Shown here: piece by piece, positions 1 to 7,685 of the stretch
Position numbering within the stretch: the stretch's first letter is position 1
Layout of the letters: every line of letters starts with the position of its first letter
Source of the DNA: an uncultured Draconibacterium sp.
GTDB lineage: Bacteria > Bacteroidota > Bacteroidia > Bacteroidales > Prolixibacteraceae
Length of the DNA: 64,000 bases
Direction: 5' to 3'
Assembly (NCBI RefSeq): GCF_913063105.1
Contig: NZ_CAJXYQ010000020.1
Span: forward strand, 1 to 64,000
Position numbers and translations under genes: made by a program
The notes under the pieces: generated by a model
Seen by the model: the letters and a program-made list of their open reading frames with translations, nothing else
Told to the model about the DNA's origin: nothing
Databases searched by the model: none

Positions 1-26
1 AGCAAAATATTTATCAATTAAACATA

Positions 27-482
27 TTAATATTTTGCCGAATCCTCAAATTTAGAGATGTCCAGTTTTTCGGGGGGGACGTCACCTAAAAAGTTTGAAA
101 AATCATTTTCATGTAATCCAAATTTGTAGTTGCAATTATCACATTCGAAATCAGAAAAGTGAACTTTGTTTCCAAGTGACTCAGGGAAAAGATGAGCTTT
201 TTTTGAGAATTTTACTTCAGGGTAGGACTTCCCACAAAACCTACATGTTCTCTCATTTTTAGGTTTCAACTTTTTTCTATTGTCATTAAGCCAAATGAAG
301 TAATTTTCATTATAAAGTTCATGTACAACTCTCAGTGACTCTAATGAGGCTTTTGGCACAATATTATAGTTCCACTTAATGTTTGTTTTGCCATTTTCTT
401 TTACAAGTGAAAATATTGTGTGTGACATATTTATTTTAGTCTGCTCCATATTCAATTGTAGGTTGTGTTTTCTCTTCTTCAA
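27..482 (-). CDS. HNH-like (HNH_5-type) zinc-finger protein, possibly truncated
   Basis: A 151-residue protein. The C-terminal half shows a CxxC pair (CRFCGKS, about residue 80), then AHLFPESLGN, then a second pair CDNCNYKFG followed by HENDF. This order (CxxC, H-x-x-P-x-S-L-G, CxxCN-x-x-F) is that of HNH_5-type HNH endonuclease domains, in which the cysteines hold zinc and the His lies in the active site. Related proteins as I know them usually run on for 100 or more residues, whereas this one stops soon after the domain, so it may be truncated. The gene is visibly more A+T-rich than its neighbours, which hints at horizontal acquisition. It is an orphan at the window edge and its partner genes, if any, lie outside. 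Nuclease activity is inferred from motifs only. Confidence 0.6.
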   Translation of the reverse strand: MKKRKHNLQLNMEQTKINMSHTIFSLVKENGKTNIKWNYNIVPKASLESLRVVHELYNENYFIWLNDNRKKLKPKNERTCRFCGKSYPEVKFSKKAHLFPESLGNKVHFSDFECDNCNYKFGLHENDFSNFLGDVPPEKLDISKFEDSAKY

Positions 483-799
483 ACTTACAGTAACTACTAT
501 ATATCGTCCTCATTGTTATCCCGCTTATAGCACAACCTTAAGCTTTTTTTTGCCAGGGCGCTGCTATTTACGGTTTTATCCGTTTATAAACGTTTATAAG
601 CCTTTACAAACGTTTAGCATCACTTCCCGGGGGTCTCTACTGCACTGTAATCTTCTTGTTGTGACCGGGTAAGGCGCATTAAAAGTAACCATTGTTTACA
701 TAAAATAAAAGTTGGCGGGCGGTAAAAATGTACATCTGCCAAAATTTAGGATTAAAAATGCGAAAACCACCGATTGTAAATGGGAGGTGGCCGGGGTTG
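483..799. other. intergenic region with a 16-bp perfect palindrome
   Basis: No convincing gene is seen in these 317 bases. They hold a perfect palindrome at 584-599 (TTATAAACGTTTATAA), followed by a further partial copy (acaaacgttta) at about 606-616. It could be an operator for a dimeric regulator or simply an A+T-rich inverted repeat. Confidence 0.4.
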
Positions 800-1348
800 T
801 TAAAAATTGGGCAACCCGGTCAGCATTTCCCCACTTGCCAAATAATGATTCATGGCTTTTTCCCACGAATCCATCATGACAGTGTATTCCTTTTGCGTAA
901 ATGCTGCCAAAGCTTTGTCGCCCTTTTCGCTTAGGGCTGTTTTTGAGTAGGTAAGCTTCACTTGTGTGCAACTGGGGTTTACCGCGGTAGCCTGAATTTC
1001 TAATTTGGTAATTAAAACTCCCGGTACGTGATACATCATTTCTACATGCCCGGCTTCCGGGTTGTAATCGTTTACCATCCACACAATATCGGTATCCCCG
1101 TCAGGTGTAATAAAAATACAGTCTTTTTCAACCAGCCCCGATTGGCTGTAAACGGCTTTGGGGTTCCAGTTTTCGCACCAATCCAACTCCCTAACCGGAC
1201 AATACAGGGGCATTATCTCGGCTAATGTTCCGTTAATGGTTTGTACATAAGTATGTGAAATCCGCCTGGGTTTTGCCACTATTCCGGCCCTTTTTTCCTT
1301 TGCATTTAATCGCTTACGCATCATTATAATTTTTTTATTTCTAATCAT
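800..1348 (-). CDS. SRPBCC/START-like family protein
   Basis: The 182-residue protein has the look of the SRPBCC (Bet v1/START-like) fold: a short basic N-terminus, then a pattern of beta strands (ISHTYVQTINGTLAEIMPLYCPVRELDWCENW) and a long C-terminal helix (FTQKEYTVMMDSWEKAMNHY). Members bind hydrophobic ligands; no specific ligand can be named. The first ATG is at 1348; the ATGs at 1324 and 1321 give a shorter, equally plausible start. It lies 32 bases downstream of the Crp/Fnr gene on the same strand, so the two are probably co-transcribed and the regulator may control it. The family call comes from overall sequence character and is moderate. Confidence 0.6.
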   Translation of the reverse strand: MIRNKKIIMMRKRLNAKEKRAGIVAKPRRISHTYVQTINGTLAEIMPLYCPVRELDWCENWNPKAVYSQSGLVEKDCIFITPDGDTDIVWMVNDYNPEAGHVEMMYHVPGVLITKLEIQATAVNPSCTQVKLTYSKTALSEKGDKALAAFTQKEYTVMMDSWEKAMNHYLASGEMLTGLPNF

Positions 1349-1380
1349 GCAAACTAAACAGGCTGCAGCGGGAATTTCAT

Positions 1381-1941
1381 TTACATTTGTTGAGAAAAGG
1401 TTTTTCGTGTGCGGCTCAGTTGGGTGGGTGTCATACCTAAAAAACTGGCAATGTAGTAATGCGGAATGCGGTTCAGTAAATTAGGGTAGGTTTGAAGAAA
1501 CCACTTGTATTTGGTTAAAGTATCGCCTGTAATCAGGGCTTCAATACGTGCATTATTCTGTTTATTTAGCTTTTGGAAATTAGAGAGAACAATAGTAGTA
1601 AGTTCGCTGTCGGTATTCACATACGAAAAAATGGCTTTGTAGTTGGCCACCGAAATAAGGCAATCTTCCAGGGCCTGAATACTTAATGTTGCCGCAGCAT
1701 TCGGGATATAGTTTCCGGAAACCAGGTCGCCTTCCATAAAAAAATGGGTGGTAATTTCTTCGCCTTCATCCGATAAAGTAAACCCTCTGAGAATCCCCTT
1801 TACAACTTTCCCAATCCTGTAATTCTGCTGGCCGTTTTTAACAAAATATTCACCTTTACCCAGCGCCAAATCGGTATGTAACGATTCATTTAACATCTGC
1901 TGTTTTTGCTCCCGCTGTTCGGGTTTGCCAAAAATAACCAC
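1381..1941 (-). CDS. Crp/Fnr family transcriptional regulator
   Basis: A 186-residue protein with a cyclic-nucleotide-binding-like barrel (LALGKGEYFVKNGQ, then GILRGFTLSDEGEEITTHFFMEGDLV, residues ~28-85), a dimerisation helix, and a C-terminal helix-turn-helix (IASFLGMTPTQLSRTRK). This is the form of the short Bacteroidota Crp/Fnr regulators. There is no N-terminal cysteine cluster, so it is not an oxygen-sensing Fe-S Fnr, and I cannot tell what effector it binds. The only start in range is a GTG at 1941, so the N-terminus is uncertain. It is followed on the same strand by the SRPBCC gene, a likely target or partner. Confidence 0.8.
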   Translation of the reverse strand: MVIFGKPEQREQKQQMLNESLHTDLALGKGEYFVKNGQQNYRIGKVVKGILRGFTLSDEGEEITTHFFMEGDLVSGNYIPNAAATLSIQALEDCLISVANYKAIFSYVNTDSELTTIVLSNFQKLNKQNNARIEALITGDTLTKYKWFLQTYPNLLNRIPHYYIASFLGMTPTQLSRTRKTFSQQM

Positions 1942-2020
1942 TGTTAAACTGAAATAAAAGCAATTACCAACAAAAGTTGGCCCTTAGCGCAGGTGTTTTC
2001 GTAAAAGCGGGTTTATAGCT

Positions 2021-2533
2021 TTACAAGCCAAAACCAATGTGCACGCCCAGGCTTAAGTGCACATGCTCGAAATTATAACCCACTTCGGCCATGGGGCCAA
2101 AATGCAGGTCGCCCAACTGAAGATCGTAAGCTGTTTCGAAATGCAGGGCAAAGTTTTTCTCGTCCCAATCGCTGCCCTCAAAAGCAATACCGGGTGTTAG
2201 GGCAAAATGTAGGCGCTCAACCGGTGTGTAACTACCAACAATGCCAAAGGTATTGTGTTTGTGTTCGTCGAAAATACGTTCGTAGGCTAGCCCTACTCCA
2301 AACTTCGAATGGCTGATATTACGCACCACGTGCACATGCAGGCCATAGCTCAGTTCCTTTTCGCCGGTAAAATAAACCAGCGAATTACCAATACCTATTT
2401 CGGTTTTGTGTGTATGCGAATGGTGCTGATGATCGTGATCGTGGGTATGCCCGTGCGAGTCCTGGGCATTACTTTGGTAACTAAAAAATACGGCCACCAG
2501 GGCCAAAAGCATGGTATAAAAACGATATTTCAT
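2021..2533 (-). CDS. small outer-membrane beta-barrel protein with His-rich N-terminus
   Basis: The 170-residue protein starts with a Sec signal peptide (MKYRFYTMLLALVAVFFSYQSNAQ). Directly after it comes a histidine cluster with nine His between residues 27 and 42, alternating with D, S, T and G. The rest is a run of alternating amphipathic strands ending in an aromatic/leucine strand (LSLGVHIGFGL), as in small outer-membrane barrels. The cluster looks like a metal-binding (Zn, Ni or Cu) segment that would face the periplasm or cell surface. More His are scattered through the barrel (HVHVVRN, DEHKHN). A zinc-type transporter gene (ZupT) lies 2.2 kb away, but the two are not in one operon. 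Function unknown; metal binding is inferred. Confidence 0.6.
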   Translation of the reverse strand: MKYRFYTMLLALVAVFFSYQSNAQDSHGHTHDHDHQHHSHTHKTEIGIGNSLVYFTGEKELSYGLHVHVVRNISHSKFGVGLAYERIFDEHKHNTFGIVGSYTPVERLHFALTPGIAFEGSDWDEKNFALHFETAYDLQLGDLHFGPMAEVGYNFEHVHLSLGVHIGFGL

Positions 2534-2693
2534 TTTGTAGCTGTTTTCTGTTCCTTAACAATTTCAACCCAACGTTTAAAACCGGAAATTGTTGAGAAAA
2601 AGTGTAATTCGGGGGGCAAAAATAACGCCTTTCACACATTCTCAAAATCCCTTACTTCACTTTTTATTACCTTAGGCAGCAAAATTCTATTGT

Positions 2694-4289
2694 ATGTTAA
2701 AAAAGGTACCGCATACCTATGTCATTATTTTTTCATTGATTGTGTTTTGTGCGCTTTTAACCTGGATTATTCCGGGGGGCGAATTTGAACGTGAAAGTGT
2801 TGTTGTAAACGGTGTTGAGCGTAGTGTAATTAAAAACGGTTCGTTTCAGCAAACCGACAGCCAGATGCAAAGCTGGCAGGTTTTCTCGTCTTTTTTTGAC
2901 GGTTTTTTACGCACTTCCGATATCATCGCGCTTATTGTGCTTATTGGCGGGGCCTTTTGGATTATGAATGCCAGCAAAGCGGTTGACATCGGCATTTACT
3001 CTTTTCTGCAGTTTTTAAAACGTTTTGAGCGCTCGAAGCTACTGGCCCGGATTGGCGTAAACAACCTGGTTTTGCTGAGCATTATGACCATATTCAGTTT
3101 GTTTGGTGCTGTTTTTGGCATGAGCGAAGAAACCATTGCCTTTACCATTGTTTTTGTTCCGCTGGCTATTTCAATGGGCTACGACTCGATTGTTGGTGTT
3201 TCGCTTTGTTTTATTGCCGCCACAATGGGTTTTGCCGGGGCATTTTTAAATCCATTTACCATTGGTGTGGCACAGGGCTTATCGGATATCCCCCTGTTTT
3301 CTGGCCTTGAATACCGCATTTTTATGTGGGCTGTAATTAACCTTTTTGGCTTTATTTATGTGCTGCGATATGCCCGGCGTATAAAAAAAGACCCAACAAA
3401 ATCGTTTGTGTACACCGACGATAATTACTGGCGAAAACGAAATGAATCCACTTCCGTTACTATCGAAAAAATAAAACCAACAGCTGCGTGGATAGCCATG
3501 GCTGTTCTTAGCACTTTTTTAGTGTTTGTGTCTTTTGCTTTTCCGCAAAGCGCAATAAACATGGGCAACAGTATTTTCAGGGTTCCTGCCATTCCGGTTG
3601 CCACCGCCCTTTTTATAATAATGGGCCTTGTCACCCTGCGCCACTCGGTTCAATATTTTATTTTAACACTACTTACGTTTACCATTGTTTTCCTGGTAAT
3701 CGGCGTGATGGGGCACGGGTGGTACATCAAAGAAATTTCAACGATTTTTCTTGCCATGGGAATTTTTGCCGGCATCGCTGCCAACAACTCGCCCAATACC
3801 CTAACCAAACTTTTTCTTGCCGGTGCCAAAGATATTCTTCCGGCAGCTCTTATTGTTGGATTGGCAAGGGGTATTGTTGTTATTCTCGAAGATGGTAAAA
3901 TCATCGATACCCTGCTTTTTAATGTTTCCGATTCGATGCAAAATTTTGGTGAAGTTGGCACGCTGGGCATCATGTACCTGATTCAAACCCTGCTGAATGT
4001 ATTTATCCCATCCGGCTCGGGACAAGCCGCACTTACCATCCCCATTATGTCGCAAATAGCTGATTTAATAGGCATTTCACGCCAGACAACTGTTGTTATA
4101 TTTCAGCTTGGCGATGGATTTACGAATATGATTACTCCCACAAGTGGCGTGTTAATTGGCGTTTTAGGGGTAGCTCGTATTCCCTACGAAAAGTGGTTTA
4201 AATGGGCTGCGCCTTTTATTCTTATGCTGATAATTATCGGATTTTTATTGATTTTACCCACTGCTTTTATGGAACTGAACGGGTTTTAA
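2694..4289 (+). CDS. YfcC family integral membrane transporter
   Basis: A 531-residue polytopic membrane protein with about 12 hydrophobic segments. It begins with a helix ending in WIIPGGEFER, which is typical of the YfcC/ArcD-like (C4-dicarboxylate anaerobic carrier, DcuC-like) family, and has the conserved segment GAVFGMSEETIAFTIVFVPL near residue 140 and a late segment with FIPSGSGQAALTIPIMSQ. Family members are predicted to move carboxylates, amino acids or short peptides using ion gradients; the substrate here cannot be read from sequence. It is a single-gene unit flanked by divergent and convergent genes. The ATG at 2694 gives an N-terminus starting just before the first membrane helix, as expected. 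Confidence 0.8.
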   Translation: MLKKVPHTYVIIFSLIVFCALLTWIIPGGEFERESVVVNGVERSVIKNGSFQQTDSQMQSWQVFSSFFDGFLRTSDIIALIVLIGGAFWIMNASKAVDIGIYSFLQFLKRFERSKLLARIGVNNLVLLSIMTIFSLFGAVFGMSEETIAFTIVFVPLAISMGYDSIVGVSLCFIAATMGFAGAFLNPFTIGVAQGLSDIPLFSGLEYRIFMWAVINLFGFIYVLRYARRIKKDPTKSFVYTDDNYWRKRNESTSVTIEKIKPTAAWIAMAVLSTFLVFVSFAFPQSAINMGNSIFRVPAIPVATALFIIMGLVTLRHSVQYFILTLLTFTIVFLVIGVMGHGWYIKEISTIFLAMGIFAGIAANNSPNTLTKLFLAGAKDILPAALIVGLARGIVVILEDGKIIDTLLFNVSDSMQNFGEVGTLGIMYLIQTLLNVFIPSGSGQAALTIPIMSQIADLIGISRQTTVVIFQLGDGFTNMITPTSGVLIGVLGVARIPYEKWFKWAAPFILMLIIIGFLLILPTAFMELNGF

Positions 4290-4305
4290 ACGGTAGAAAA
4301 AAAGG

Positions 4306-4332
4306 CAAAAAAAAAGCCCGCATGCGCGAGCT
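4306..4332 (-). terminator. intrinsic terminator of the ferredoxin gene
   Basis: On the minus strand a 7-bp stem with one G-U pair (agctcgc/gcgggct, loop gcat) is followed by a run of nine T. It lies 24 bases past the ferredoxin stop codon. Confidence 0.75.
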
Positions 4333-4355
4333 TCAATGTCTTTATGCTGAGCGAA

Positions 4356-4526
4356 CTATTCTTCAATAGAAATTGCTTCAACCGGACAAACTTCTGCGCA
4401 TGAGCCACAGTCTGTGCAAAGTTCCGCATCAATGGTATAGATATCACCTTCTGCGATAGCGTCAACCGGGCACTCATCGATACAAGTACCGCATGCAATA
4501 CATTCATCTGAAATTTTGTATGCCAT
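4356..4526 (-). CDS. 2[4Fe-4S] ferredoxin
   Basis: A 56-residue protein, MAYKISDECIACG..., with two CxxCxxCxxxCP motifs: Cys 9, 12, 15 and 19, and Cys 37, 40, 43 and 47. This is a bacterial-type 2[4Fe-4S] ferredoxin, a low-potential cytoplasmic electron carrier for anaerobic-type oxidoreductases such as pyruvate:ferredoxin oxidoreductase. Length and spacing are those of the clostridial-type family. It is a single-gene unit: a consensus Bacteroidota promoter lies just upstream and an intrinsic terminator just downstream. A longer reading frame of 81 codons overlaps it on the same strand in another frame, but that product is meaningless. The electron-transfer partners are not in the window. Confidence 0.95.
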   Translation of the reverse strand: MAYKISDECIACGTCIDECPVDAIAEGDIYTIDAELCTDCGSCAEVCPVEAISIEE

Positions 4527-4563
4527 AACAATGATTTTTTTTAGTTAAACATTAACGTTTCAG

Positions 4564-4593
4564 CAAAAGTACAAAGTTTGCCAAAAAATCAAA
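4564..4593 (-). promoter_or_regulatory. Bacteroidota-type promoter of the ferredoxin gene
   Basis: On the minus strand TTTG (4593-4590), an 18-base spacer and TACTTTTG (4571-4564) match the -33/-7 consensus TTTG...TAnnTTTG exactly. The -7 element ends 38 bases before the ATG, leaving a short leader. Confidence 0.7.
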
Positions 4594-4703
4594 GTTCAAA
4601 GTACATTTTATTCCCATGTTTTACAAACACACAACATAGCCCCCTGTAAAGCAACACCTTACAAGCATTTTACATGTTAATATTCAATTAATCTACTTTT
4701 TCT

Positions 4704-4711
4704 TAAATTTG
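4704..4711 (+). promoter_or_regulatory. -7 element upstream of zupT
   Basis: TAAATTTG matches TAnnTTTG and ends 20 bases before the zupT ATG. No good -33 TTTG is seen at the usual spacing, so the call is moderate. Confidence 0.45.
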
Positions 4712-4731
4712 CTAACCATAATTCGCAAAGA

Positions 4732-5556
4732 ATGGAATCATCCAATGTATTATTAGCCCTGTTGCTAACCTTGTTTGCAGGCTTATCAACCGGTATTGGC
4801 AGTGCAATAGCATTTGTTGCCAAACGAACCAATACCAAGTTGCTTACCTTATCGCTGGGCTTTTCAGCCGGTGTTATGATTTATATTTCTTTTGTCGAGA
4901 TTTTTCAGGAAGCAAAAGAAAGCCTGGTGCACCATTTTAACGAATTTGAAGGTACCCTATACACCGTTATTGCCTTTTTTGGGGGGATGCTGCTTATTGC
5001 CTTAATCGACAAATTTATTCCGAGTTTTGAAAACCCGCACGAAATAAGAGGTATTGAGGCCATGGACAATAAAAAAGCTGCCACTAACTTTAACAGGCTT
5101 TACCGCATGGGCTTAATGACTGCGCTGGCAGTTGGGGTGCATAACTTCCCTGAAGGAATTGCTACTTTTATGTCGGCCATTAACGACCCGGCACTTGGTG
5201 TTGCCATTGCCATTGCTATTGCTATTCACAACATACCCGAGGGAATTGCCGTTTCGGTACCTATTTATTATGCCACAGGCAGTCGGAAAAAAGCTTTTTT
5301 CTATTCGTTTTTATCGGGCCTTTCAGAACCTGTTGGAGCACTTATTGCCTACCTGGCACTAATGCCTTTCTTAAACTCCGGAAACAGTGACGTATTTTTT
5401 GGTGTAATTATGGCCGGTGTTGCAGGTATAATGGTTTTTATTTCGCTCGACGAACTTTTGCCGTCGGCAGAAGAATACGGCGAACACCATGTTGCCATTT
5501 ATGGCCTGACAGGTGGAATGGTTGTTATGGCCTTAAGCCTGCTGTTCCTGCTCTAA
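4732..5556 (+). CDS. zupT: ZIP family divalent metal transporter ZupT
   Basis: A 274-residue membrane protein with about eight transmembrane helices. It carries the two ZIP signature metal-site motifs, HNFPEGIATF and HNIPEGIAVS, about 36 residues apart, and a variable loop between helices 3 and 4. ZupT imports Zn2+ and other divalent cations (Fe, Mn, Co) across the cytoplasmic membrane. The length fits bacterial ZupT (about 255-275). It stands alone; its last 24 bases overlap the end of the convergent glycosyltransferase gene. No Zur-type operator was recognised upstream. Confidence 0.9.
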   Translation: MESSNVLLALLLTLFAGLSTGIGSAIAFVAKRTNTKLLTLSLGFSAGVMIYISFVEIFQEAKESLVHHFNEFEGTLYTVIAFFGGMLLIALIDKFIPSFENPHEIRGIEAMDNKKAATNFNRLYRMGLMTALAVGVHNFPEGIATFMSAINDPALGVAIAIAIAIHNIPEGIAVSVPIYYATGSRKKAFFYSFLSGLSEPVGALIAYLALMPFLNSGNSDVFFGVIMAGVAGIMVFISLDELLPSAEEYGEHHVAIYGLTGGMVVMALSLLFLL

Positions 5557-6720
5557 AAGTAAAATCTGCTTGATAAGATCGGCCTTTGGGTAAAATTTTT
5601 CGTGCGCAAAATTCAAAAACCGCAGTATTTTAAAGGCATTAAATTTCTGAAAAAAACGCTGGTGAAATGTTTCTGGTCGCGAACAGTTATTGTTAAGGTC
5701 CTTTAGTTCGGCATAAAAATTATCGACCTCAAGAAAATTTCGCATGGCTTGGCTTAAGCTTTTTATAAAGGCTTCATATTCTTCGGGCTGAATTTTATAC
5801 AGCTTGTTTATTTGCAAAAACAGCTCCCTGATGTTTTTAAAAGCCTCAAAATTATAGGTGCTGCGTAAATCTTCCTCCCCTTTCATCCATTTTTGTAAAA
5901 CGGGTCCGGTACCAAACGGCACCCGATCGGATAAGCGCGACGAGGGGTACACTTTTGTTGAAGTTATTTCGCCAATCGTACCCAACTGCACCAGGTTTTG
6001 TAAAAAATAAAAATCCTCGCCTGCCTGTCTTCGGTTCATTCCACCCCGTTTAACATAGGCATCTGCTTTAACAGCAAAGGCCGAACCAATGGTAAACATG
6101 GCATAAGGGTAAGCAGCAAATTGCAAGGCACGCTTGTAGTAGGCCAGGTATCTCTCGTACAGCTCTATCCCTGTGCGGTGTTTTTCATCCAACGCTATTT
6201 TCTGATGTTCGAAGGCAAGGGTAGCCCCCACATGTTTTGGGTTTTTAATGAAGTGTTTTTCAATTTCAGTCAGGTAATTTTTGGCTACCAGTGTATCGGC
6301 ATCCAACGAAACCAAAATTCCACCGGTATGATTAAAAGAATTAAAACGAGCAATGGCTTCATCCATTCCCTTTTTGCGCGCCAAACCTGCTCCGGCCCAT
6401 TTCTTTTTAAGCACAACCGGGCCAAGGGCATAGAACTGAATACCGGACTTTGTATGTTCGGCAATCCATTTGTCGGCATTGGTTTTGGTGACGGTATTTA
6501 GCTGAATGGTTTCGGGTTCTGCAGTTTCTGAGTGATTAATTAATACCAGTACCTCAACCAAACAATTGGGCAGATTACATGCATAAAGCGAGTTAAGTGT
6601 TTGGTGTAAATCGGGTTCGCGTAAACACGGTATAACAACAATTATTCCCGGAGCCACATCCGGAAGATCATCAATAAGGGACCGGTGTTGATTCTTTTTC
6701 AGGTACTTATCGGCAAACAT
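5533..6720 (-). CDS. family 2 glycosyltransferase
   Basis: A 395-residue protein. An N-terminal nucleotide-sugar-binding fold (APGIIVVIPCLREPDLHQTL, residues ~23-45) is followed by LVSLDADTLVAKNYL near residue 140, where DAD is the metal-binding DxD motif of GT-A glycosyltransferases. Around residue 230 comes GGMNRRQAGEDFYFLQ, an acceptor-site ED motif typical of GT2. There is no membrane helix, so it is probably cytoplasmic or membrane-associated. It is likely an envelope or exopolysaccharide enzyme, but sugar donor and acceptor cannot be told, and no polysaccharide cluster surrounds it. It ends 24 bases inside the convergent zupT gene and begins downstream of the ompH-type gene's terminator. 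Confidence 0.82.
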   Translation of the reverse strand: MFADKYLKKNQHRSLIDDLPDVAPGIIVVIPCLREPDLHQTLNSLYACNLPNCLVEVLVLINHSETAEPETIQLNTVTKTNADKWIAEHTKSGIQFYALGPVVLKKKWAGAGLARKKGMDEAIARFNSFNHTGGILVSLDADTLVAKNYLTEIEKHFIKNPKHVGATLAFEHQKIALDEKHRTGIELYERYLAYYKRALQFAAYPYAMFTIGSAFAVKADAYVKRGGMNRRQAGEDFYFLQNLVQLGTIGEITSTKVYPSSRLSDRVPFGTGPVLQKWMKGEEDLRSTYNFEAFKNIRELFLQINKLYKIQPEEYEAFIKSLSQAMRNFLEVDNFYAELKDLNNNCSRPETFHQRFFQKFNAFKILRFLNFAHEKFYPKADLIKQILLLEQEQQA

Positions 6721-6756
6721 AAAACAAAGCTAAGATAAAAAGCGAACTTTCAGGCC

Positions 6757-6783
6757 AAAAAAAATCCGGGTATTACCCGGATT
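6757..6783 (-). terminator. intrinsic terminator after the OmpH-family gene
   Basis: A 9-bp perfect stem (aatccgggt/acccggatt) with a 3-base loop is followed on the minus strand by about eight T. It separates the OmpH gene from the glycosyltransferase gene. Confidence 0.85.
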
Positions 6784-6804
6784 TCATATCGTAGTTTTTC
6801 TTTT

Positions 6805-7404
6805 TTATTCCGTTTTCTGAGCGGCATATTCTTCGTTTAATGCCTTCAGCACATCTGCCGTAATATTGTTGGCTTCAGGGCCAATTAATACGTTTGTACC
6901 ATTTAATATATAGTCGTAACCGGCCTTTTCGTTGTAACGCTCCAGGTAATCCATAATATTTTCCAGGATTTTGGTGTTGTTGCCCTGCTGAATTTCAGCC
7001 AGTTTAGTCGACAGTTCCTGGTCGAGCTTAACAATCTCCTGTTCTTTACCCACCAAACGATCGCGTTCCTGTACGGCACGTTGCTCAGTTAAAAAGCCTC
7101 CACGCTGCAGTTTTTCCTGAAAAGCAGCTGCTTCTTTTTCAAACGACTGACGTTTTGTTCCGTATTCAGAAGTATACGCTTCCTGCTTTTTGGTAAACTC
7201 ATCATGTAAATCCTCCGACAGGTTGTAGTTTAAAATTACCGAATCGGCTTTGATATAAGCAATTTTTAATCCTCCAGCCGAGGTTTCGGCAGCTGCTTTT
7301 ATGCTAACACCTTCGCCTGCTCCCTGGCCGGTAAAATGTAAAACGTATAAAACGATAACTGCAACAAAAAGTACTACACTTACTACTAACGATGTTCCTT
7401 TCAT
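6805..7404 (-). CDS. OmpH/Skp family periplasmic chaperone
   Basis: A 199-residue protein. An N-terminal hydrophobic helix (about residues 4-24, signal or anchor) leads to the characteristic OmpH/Skp segment LKIAYIKADSVILNYN, then a long Gln/Glu/Lys-rich coiled coil (residues ~70-150), and a C-terminal return strand (AGYDYILNGTNVLIG). This is the tentacle-type Skp architecture, a trimeric holdase for unfolded outer-membrane proteins in the periplasm. It is a single-gene unit, not next to bamA as in many genomes, so this is likely an extra paralogue. The lack of a clear signal-peptidase site suggests the N-terminal helix may remain as an anchor. Confidence 0.85.
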   Translation of the reverse strand: MKGTSLVVSVVLFVAVIVLYVLHFTGQGAGEGVSIKAAAETSAGGLKIAYIKADSVILNYNLSEDLHDEFTKKQEAYTSEYGTKRQSFEKEAAAFQEKLQRGGFLTEQRAVQERDRLVGKEQEIVKLDQELSTKLAEIQQGNNTKILENIMDYLERYNEKAGYDYILNGTNVLIGPEANNITADVLKALNEEYAAQKTE

Positions 7405-7444
7405 CTTTCTTAATTTTTACTTCAACTGTTTTTTTGAAATGTCA

Positions 7445-7507
7445 GGAGAATTCTCCCAATTCTTTCATTCAACATTTAGGTTCAACTTTTAAATCCCGAC
7501 AAAGATA
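7445..7507 (-). promoter_or_regulatory. -7 element and 12-bp palindrome in the leader of the OmpH-family gene
   Basis: TATCTTTG on the minus strand (7507-7500) matches TAnnTTTG. Between it and the ATG lies a perfect palindrome GGAGAATTCTCC at 7445-7456, inside the expected 5' untranslated region about 40 bases before the start. No clear -33 element is seen. Confidence 0.4.
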
Positions 7508-7685
7508 CTTTTTTAGCCGAAAAGCACTACTCTTATTAACACTTTTTTGATGTATTTAATAATCAACAAGTTCTGAAAAAAAGCTGCATTAAATCATGCT
7601 TTGTCACTGATAAACATCATTGCAAAGGACTTGCTCTGCATCGTATTTTTACCAGCAACAAATTCGTATTTACCTAAAATTTGAA

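Noticed and set aside
4286-4531. 81-codon minus-strand frame over the ferredoxin locus
   Set aside because: It overlaps the 56-residue ferredoxin in another frame on the same strand; the ferredoxin has all eight cysteines, promoter and terminator, so the longer frame is a shadow.
7620-7685. Upstream TTG start for proline dehydrogenase
   Set aside because: The added 22 residues do not fit the family; the ATG at 7686 gives a normal N-terminus. Similar TTG extensions were rejected for ppc, pdxA, trpE, padR and the MG2-like gene.
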